Assembly (NCBI GenBank): GCA_964528575.1
Contig: CAZGTQ010000401.1
Span: 1-9,384 of the forward strand
Direction: 5' to 3'
Length of the DNA stretch: 9,384 nucleotides
DNA from: CAZGTQ01 sp964528575
GTDB lineage: Bacteria; Planctomycetota; UBA1135; GCA-002686595
Shown here: in pieces, positions 5,420-9,384 of the stretch
Position numbering within the stretch: position 1 is the stretch's first letter
Layout of the letters: every line of letters begins with the position of its first letter
The notes under the pieces: generated by a model
What the model saw: the letters and a program-made list of their open reading frames with translations, nothing else
Told to the model about the DNA's origin: nothing
The model's database searches: none
Made by a program: the position numbers and the translations under genes

Positions 5420-7366
5420 CTACTCGTCGTGGCCGCGCAGCCGCGCGAGCACCGAGTAGTCCTCCAGCGTGCTCGTGTCCTCGACGGTCGCGCGACCCGA
5501 GGCGATGTCGCGCAGGAGCCGCCGCATGATCTTGCCGCTGCGCGTCTTCGGCAGCGATTGCGTGAAGCGGATCTCCGCGGGCCGCGCGAGCTTGCCGATC
5601 TCGTGTGCGACGTGCTCGATGAGCGCCTTGCGCAAGCCGTCGTCGGGATCGACGTCCTCGCCGACCGTGACGAACGCGCAGATCGCCTCGCCCGTCACTT
5701 CGTCCGGCCGCGCGACGACTGCCGCCTCGCACACCGTCGCGTGGCTGACGAGCGCGCTCTCGATCTCCATCGTCGACAGGCGGTGGCCGCTGACGTTGAG
5801 CACGTCGTCGACGCGCCCGAGCACCCAGAAGTAGCCGTCCTCGTCCTGGCGCGCGCCGTCGCCGGCGAAGTACTTGTCGCCGAACTTCGCCCAATACGTG
5901 TCGATGTAGCGCTGCGGATCGCCCCACAGGCCGCGCAGCATCGACGGCCAGGGCTTCTTGATGACGAGCAGCCCGCCGTGGCCGCGCTCGACGTCGTTGC
6001 CGTCCTCGTCGACGATCGCCGCGTCGACGCCGAAGAACGGCCGCGTGCACGAGCCCGGCTTCGTCGTCGTCACGCCCGGCAGCGGCGTGATCATGATCCC
6101 GCCGGTCTCGGTCTGCCACCACGTGTCGACGATCGGGCAACGCTCGCCGCCGATCACGCGCCGGTACCACATCCACGCTTCGGGGTTGATCGGCTCGCCG
6201 ACCGTGCCGAGCAGGCGCAGCGACGAGAGATCGAAGCGGTTCGGATGCTCCTCGCCCAGCCGCATGAACGTGCGGATCGCCGTCGGCGCGGTGTAGAGCA
6301 CGGTGACGCGATGCTCCTGCACGAGCTCCCAGAAGCGGCCGGGGTGCGGCGTCGTCGGCGCGCCTTCGTACATGAGCTGCGTCGCGCCGTTCGACATCGG
6401 GCCGTAGACGATGTAGCTGTGGCCGGTGACCCAGCCGACGTCGGCGGTGCACCAGTAGACGTCGTCCTCCTGCAGATCGAAGACGTAGCGCGCGGTGAGC
6501 GTCGTCCCGACGAGGTAGCCGCCGGTCGTGTGCTGGATGCCCTTGGGCTTGCCGGTGCTGCCGGACGTGTACAAGAGGAAGAGCACGTCCTCGCTGTCCA
6601 TCGGCTCGGGCGGACACTCGTCCGAGGCGGCCGCGACGGCCTCGTGGTACCAGACGTCGACGCCGTCGTTCCACGCGACCTCGTTCTCGGTGCGGCGCAC
6701 GACCAGGACGGTGTGCACGCCCTCGCAGTCGGCGACGGCCTCGTCGACGACCTGCTTGAGCGCGAGCACCTTGCCGCGCCGCCACGCGCCGTCGGCGGTG
6801 ACGACCGCGGTGCAGCCGCCGTCCTGGATGCGGTCGCGCAGCGCGGTCGCGCTGAACCCGCCGAACACGACCGAGTGCGGCGCGCCGATGCGCGCGCAGG
6901 CGAGCACCGCGACCGCGATCTCGGGGATCATCGGCATGTAGATCGCGACGCGGTCGCCCTTCTTCACGCCGCGCGCCTTCAGCGCGTTGGCGCAGCGGCA
7001 GACCTCGCGGTGGAGCTCCTCGTACGTGAGCGCGCGCCGATCGCCCGGCTCGCCCTCCCACAGGATCGCGGTCTTCGTGCGCCGCTCGGTCGCGAGGTGC
7101 TGGTCGAGGCAGACGGCGGACGCGTTGAGCTTGCCCCCGACGAACCACTTCGCGAACGGCGCGCCCGACCAGTCGAGCACCCGCTCGTACGGCTCGATCC
7201 AGGGGATCTCGCGGCCCATGCGGCCCCAGAACGACTCGGGATCGTCGATCGACTCGCGGTAGAGCCGCTCGTACTCCTCGACGCTCGAGATGCGTGCTTT
7301 CGAGCGGAACTCCGCGCTCGGCTCGAACGTGCGCGATTCGATGAGGACGCTCTCGATGTCTTTCAT
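5420..7366 (-). CDS. acs: Acetyl-CoA synthetase (AMP-forming)
   Basis: The 648-residue product converts acetate, ATP and CoA to acetyl-CoA, AMP and pyrophosphate through an acetyl-adenylate. Its length matches bacterial Acs (about 650). All adenylate-forming motifs are present: the P-loop YTSGSTGKPKG (266-276); YWCTADVGWVTGHSY (304-318); GEPINPEAW (390-398); DTWWQTETGG (414-423), in which Trp417 matches the Salmonella Trp414 that restricts the pocket to acetate; the hinge and A8 loop GRVDDVLNVSGHRL (517-530); and PKTRSGKIMRRLLR (606-619), whose Lys612 is the family's reversibly acetylated catalytic lysine. The N-terminal Acs domain (about 30-90, with FWGRMGREIPW) is intact. The ATG at 7366-7364 gives the expected N-terminus, though no strong Shine-Dalgarno precedes it. 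It lies 75 nt downstream of the BamE-like gene and converges with the epimerase gene at a 1-nt gap. No acetyltransferase gene is in the window. Confidence 0.97.
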   Translation of the reverse strand: MKDIESVLIESRTFEPSAEFRSKARISSVEEYERLYRESIDDPESFWGRMGREIPWIEPYERVLDWSGAPFAKWFVGGKLNASAVCLDQHLATERRTKTAILWEGEPGDRRALTYEELHREVCRCANALKARGVKKGDRVAIYMPMIPEIAVAVLACARIGAPHSVVFGGFSATALRDRIQDGGCTAVVTADGAWRRGKVLALKQVVDEAVADCEGVHTVLVVRRTENEVAWNDGVDVWYHEAVAAASDECPPEPMDSEDVLFLLYTSGSTGKPKGIQHTTGGYLVGTTLTARYVFDLQEDDVYWCTADVGWVTGHSYIVYGPMSNGATQLMYEGAPTTPHPGRFWELVQEHRVTVLYTAPTAIRTFMRLGEEHPNRFDLSSLRLLGTVGEPINPEAWMWYRRVIGGERCPIVDTWWQTETGGIMITPLPGVTTTKPGSCTRPFFGVDAAIVDEDGNDVERGHGGLLVIKKPWPSMLRGLWGDPQRYIDTYWAKFGDKYFAGDGARQDEDGYFWVLGRVDDVLNVSGHRLSTMEIESALVSHATVCEAAVVARPDEVTGEAICAFVTVGEDVDPDDGLRKALIEHVAHEIGKLARPAEIRFTQSLPKTRSGKIMRRLLRDIASGRATVEDTSTLEDYSVLARLRGHDE

Positions 7367-7384
7367 GGATCGGGGCTCGTGGTC

Positions 7385-7418
7385 GGGGACGCGCCCAAGG
7401 TAGCGGTTCGGGACGCGC
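7385..7418. repeat. 9-bp direct repeat upstream of acs
   Basis: GGGACGCGC occurs at 7386-7394 and 7410-7418, spaced 24 bp start to start, about 20 to 52 bp upstream of the acs ATG (acs reads leftward). Repeats in that position can be binding sites for a regulator of acs. The motif is GC-rich and short, so chance is a real alternative. No clear -35/-10 pair was found in this gap. Confidence 0.3.
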
Positions 7419-7436
7419 GGCGCAGGCGGAGCGCCG
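7418..7436 (-). terminator. Possible stem-loop after the BamE-like gene
   Basis: CGGCGC (7418-7423) and GCGCCG (7431-7436) form a perfect 6-bp stem with a 7-nt loop, starting 5 nt after the TAG stop of the BamE-like gene as read on the minus strand. There is no T-tract after it, so if it works as a terminator it is not a canonical intrinsic one. It could instead protect the 3' end of the upstream message, or be a chance GC-rich palindrome. Confidence 0.25.
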
Positions 7437-7441
7437 ATCTA

Positions 7442-8113
7442 CTAGGGCTTCCCCGATGTCTGGACCTCCGTCACGTAGCCCTCCAGGAACAGGAAACGCA
7501 CGCATTGCTGGTCGTACCAATACCGCGCGCCTTCGCGCGTCCAGCAGTAGTACCACCTCAGGCCGTCGTCGCCGATGCGGATGGACGTGGGTGGCCCGTA
7601 GCGCACGAGAATCTCGTCGTACGAGAGGAACCTCAGCTCGTCGACCGCCGCCGAGTGATGCTGCTTCGCGTCGAGAGCATCGCGCAGCGCCTTCAACGTC
7701 CCTTCGTCGCGGTGCATCCCCGCGCGCAGCAACTGCTCCTGCGTTGGGAGCGGCCCGACGGCGAGTCGCGCGCCGAGTTGCTCGCTCACCTTCTCGAGCG
7801 ACGCGACGAGCAGCTCGAGACGCTCCAGCCGCTCGTCGAGGTCGGACGTGGGCTGCTGGGGCACGACCTCTCGTCGCGCGGGCTCGGGCGCGGCACGGCG
7901 CGGCTCCGGCGCGTCGTCGAGCGCGGTCGTGAGCGTGTCGACGAGCGCCTCCAGGCGCTCGAGCCGCTCGTCGGACGCCGGCGCGGGCGCGGGCGTCGCG
8001 GCCTCGGGCGCGTCGCGCGCGCCCGCCGGACGCAGCCGCGGCACGAGCAACGCGCTCGCGACGAGTGCGCACGCGGCACCGGCGGCGAACCAGAACGCGC
8101 GGTGCGTGGGCAC
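7442..8113 (-). CDS. Membrane-anchored coiled-coil protein with BamE/SmpA-like domain
   Basis: I do not recognise a named family for the whole 223-residue protein. One hydrophobic segment (about 7-25) follows a short basic N-terminus, so it is probably an inner-membrane anchor with the rest outside the cytosol. An Ala/Pro-rich linker (about 28-47) precedes two copies of a charged coiled-coil motif, DERLERLEALVDTL (48-61) and DERLERLELLVASL (93-106), separated by a Pro/Arg-rich spacer. The C-terminal 60 residues (LSYDEILVRYGPPTSIR, then RWYYCW, then VRFLFLEGYVTEVQ) match the layout of BamE/SmpA/OmlA domains: a helix, a G-x-P turn, W-x-Y strands and a final F-x-F-x-x-G-x-V strand. Cys190 and Cys204 could pair. 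The GTG start at 8113-8111 is supported by GAGGGAG ten bases upstream. It lies 17 nt after the radical SAM gene, probably in the same transcript. It lacks the lipobox that true BamE has. Confidence 0.8.
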   Translation of the reverse strand: MPTHRAFWFAAGAACALVASALLVPRLRPAGARDAPEAATPAPAPASDERLERLEALVDTLTTALDDAPEPRRAAPEPARREVVPQQPTSDLDERLERLELLVASLEKVSEQLGARLAVGPLPTQEQLLRAGMHRDEGTLKALRDALDAKQHHSAAVDELRFLSYDEILVRYGPPTSIRIGDDGLRWYYCWTREGARYWYDQQCVRFLFLEGYVTEVQTSGKP

Positions 8114-8123
8114 GGGCTCGGCG

Positions 8124-8130
8124 CTCCCTC
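8124..8130 (-). promoter_or_regulatory. Shine-Dalgarno that fixes the GTG start of the BamE-like gene
   Basis: On the minus strand the sequence reads GAGGGAG, then ten bases, then the GTG at 8113-8111. It sits directly after the TGA stop (8131-8133) of the radical SAM gene. It is the clearest ribosome-binding site in the window and decides the start, because the same frame stays open far upstream, antisense or out of frame to the radical SAM coding sequence. Confidence 0.7.
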
Positions 8131-9384
8131 TCAGGCGCGGCGGCGGAAGAGCGTCAGGTAGCGCGCGAGGCGGCTCGCGAAGCGCATCGGGTGGCGCAGC
8201 TCGCGGGCGATGCGGTGCGGGCGACGGTAGAAGCGCCGGTAGGCCTCGCGGATCTTCGCTTCGATCTCGGCCGCGCTCATGTGCTCGTTGCCCTCGAGCG
8301 CCTGGAAGCCGGTCATCGTCGCGTAGTCGAACTCGCGCTCGCCGCGCAGCATCTCGTAGAGCGGCGTGCCGGGGTACGCGGTGACGGCGCAGAACTGCAC
8401 CTGGTCGGGATCGAGCCGCTCGACGAGCCGCAGCGTGTCCTCGACCATCGCAGGCGTCTCCTCGGGAAAGCCGATCATGCAGAACGCGCGCGTCTCGATG
8501 CCGACGTCGCGGCAGGCGTCGAACACCTCTTGCGCCTGGCCGTGGTCGAGCAGCTTGGAGCCGCAGTGCTTGCGCTGGATCTCGTCGTTGCCCGACTCGA
8601 CGCCGAGCGAGATGTGCGTGCAGCCCGCGGCCGCCATGCGCTCGAGCAGCGGCCGGTCGAGCACCTTGACCGCGGTCTCGCACTGCCACTCGAGGTCGAG
8701 CTCCTCGCGCAGGATGCCGTCGCAGATCGCGTGCACGCGGTCCTTGCGCGTCGTGAAGATCGGGTCGCGGAAGACGACGTGCCGCAGCCCGTGGACGCGG
8801 TGCAGGTCGATGAGCTCGCGCAGGACGTGCTCGGGCGAGCGGAAGCGGAAGCGCAGCCCCTGGGCGAGCGTGTAGCCGCAGAACGAGCAGTTGAGCGGGC
8901 ACCCGCGCGACGACTTGACCGTCGTGACCGGTCCGTCGATGCCCGGGAAGCGATAGAGCTCGTTGTCGAGCAGGTGCCGCGCCGGCAGCGGCAGCGCGTC
9001 GAGGTCGGCGATCTTGTCGCGGTCGGGCTCGTGCACGATCTCGCCGTCCACCCGCCGCGTGGTCCCTTCGACGCCCGCGAAGTCGCGCTTCTCGGCCACG
9101 CGCCGCGCGAGGTCGCGCACGGTGTGCTCCGGCTCGCCGCGCACGACGACGTCGACGCTCTCGCGCGCGAAGATCTCGCCCGGCGTGTACGTCACCTGGC
9201 TCCCGAGGATCCCGACGGGGACGCCCAGATCGGCGCGCACGCGCCGCGCGAGCTCGAGGTCGAGGTCGAGCGAGGTGCTGCTCGAGTCGAAGCAGACGAA
9301 GTCCGGCTTCTCGGCGACGATCGCGCGGTGCGCTCGTTCGAGATCGAGCCCGAGCGCGTCGCTGTCGTGGATCGCGACCTCGTG
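8131..9384 (-). CDS. Cobalamin-binding radical SAM protein, 5' end cut by window edge
   Basis: The frame runs from the right edge to a TGA at 8133-8131, giving 417 residues; some tens of N-terminal residues are missing. The first 100 or so residues form a B12-binding-type Rossmann domain: IHDSDALG near the edge, KPDFVCFDSSSTS, PVGILGSQVT and VDVVVRGEPEHTV. The radical SAM domain follows, with SSRGCPLNCSFCG, a CxxxCxxC motif that binds the 4Fe-4S cluster (cysteine codons at 8899-8901, 8887-8889 and 8878-8880). Further family marks are FRDPIFTTRKDRV, SLGVESGNDEIQ and FCMIGFPEETPAMVEDT. The C-terminus is basic (about the last 50 residues, with RRFYRRPHRIARELRHP), as in several membrane-associated members. 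A GTG at 9240 is internal, not the start, because the B12 domain continues upstream. The family includes methyltransferases and ring-forming enzymes such as BchE and the hopanoid enzymes HpnJ, HpnP and HpnR. The substrate is unknown here. Confidence 0.92.
   Translation of the reverse strand, partial: HEVAIHDSDALGLDLERAHRAIVAEKPDFVCFDSSSTSLDLDLELARRVRADLGVPVGILGSQVTYTPGEIFARESVDVVVRGEPEHTVRDLARRVAEKRDFAGVEGTTRRVDGEIVHEPDRDKIADLDALPLPARHLLDNELYRFPGIDGPVTTVKSSRGCPLNCSFCGYTLAQGLRFRFRSPEHVLRELIDLHRVHGLRHVVFRDPIFTTRKDRVHAICDGILREELDLEWQCETAVKVLDRPLLERMAAAGCTHISLGVESGNDEIQRKHCGSKLLDHGQAQEVFDACRDVGIETRAFCMIGFPEETPAMVEDTLRLVERLDPDQVQFCAVTAYPGTPLYEMLRGEREFDYATMTGFQALEGNEHMSAAEIEAKIREAYRRFYRRPHRIARELRHPMRFASRLARYLTLFRRRA

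Noticed and set aside
5411..5426. CGAG...CTCG inverted repeat at the convergent stops as a bidirectional terminator
   Set aside because: The stem is only 4 bp with an 8-nt loop and has no T-tract, so it is too weak to support.
7823..7980. The similar sequence blocks around 7825 and 7955 as a DNA repeat element
   Set aside because: They are explained by the two coding copies of the DERLERLE coiled-coil motif in one protein, so they are not listed as a separate element.
5076..8072. A 998-codon minus-strand open frame
   Set aside because: It lies out of frame with acs and the BamE-like gene and is dominated by Arg/Ala runs. The acs frame has every family motif.
5429..8161. A 910-codon plus-strand open frame antisense to acs
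   Set aside because: It mirrors the acs and BamE-like coding frames on the opposite strand, shows no recognisable domain and has shadow-type composition.
8114..8902. The upstream extension of the BamE-like gene frame to 8902
   Set aside because: This part lies out of frame over the radical SAM gene, which has clear CxxxCxxC and downstream motifs. The GTG at 8113 with its Shine-Dalgarno is the start.
9238..9240. GTG as the start of the radical SAM gene
   Set aside because: The 48 codons upstream to the window edge continue the B12-binding domain (KPDFVCFDSSSTS), so the gene begins outside the window.

Overview
The window is very GC-rich DNA (roughly 70% or more by eye) with nearly all codons ending in G or C. 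It is densely packed, with eight protein genes and no intergenic gap longer than about 75 bases. I see no RNA gene, insertion sequence, CRISPR array, integrase or phage gene. The gene content (polyprenyl-phosphate sugar transferase, GT4 glycosyltransferases, a BamE-like domain protein, a cobalamin-type radical SAM enzyme) suggests a free-living high-GC Gram-negative-type bacterium such as a planctomycete, myxobacterium or related environmental lineage. The sequence alone does not settle the phylum.

Left block, 1-4423, all on the minus strand and so read right to left: an MTA/SAH-nucleosidase-family protein (3716-4423), a polyprenyl-phosphate sugar-1-phosphate transferase (2164-3669), a GT4 glycosyltransferase (996-2150), and a second GT4 glycosyltransferase (1-999) that runs off the window. 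The gaps are 46 and 13 nt, then a 4-nt GTGA stop/start overlap. The last three genes form a coherent start of a surface-glycan pathway: the membrane transferase loads the first sugar on undecaprenyl phosphate, and the two cytosolic GT4 enzymes would extend it. The nucleosidase is the odd member of the run.

Centre, 4483-5418, plus strand: one NAD(P)-dependent extended-SDR epimerase/dehydratase. It is divergent from the nucleosidase across 59 nt and convergent with the next gene, with a single base between the stop codons. It may supply or modify a nucleotide sugar for the glycan genes, but its substrate cannot be read from the sequence.

Right block, 5420-9384, minus strand: a cobalamin-binding radical SAM enzyme (cut by the right edge), a small membrane-anchored coiled-coil protein with a BamE/SmpA-like C-terminal domain 17 nt downstream of it, and then a complete acetyl-CoA synthetase (acs) after a 75-nt gap. 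The first two look co-transcribed. Acs is a housekeeping acetate-activation enzyme whose promoter is probably in that gap.

No clearly new multi-gene system is evident. The best leads are the abrupt codon-usage change inside the edge glycosyltransferase, the uncharacterised BamE-like protein paired with the radical SAM enzyme, and an unusually long loop inside the sugar-phosphate transferase.
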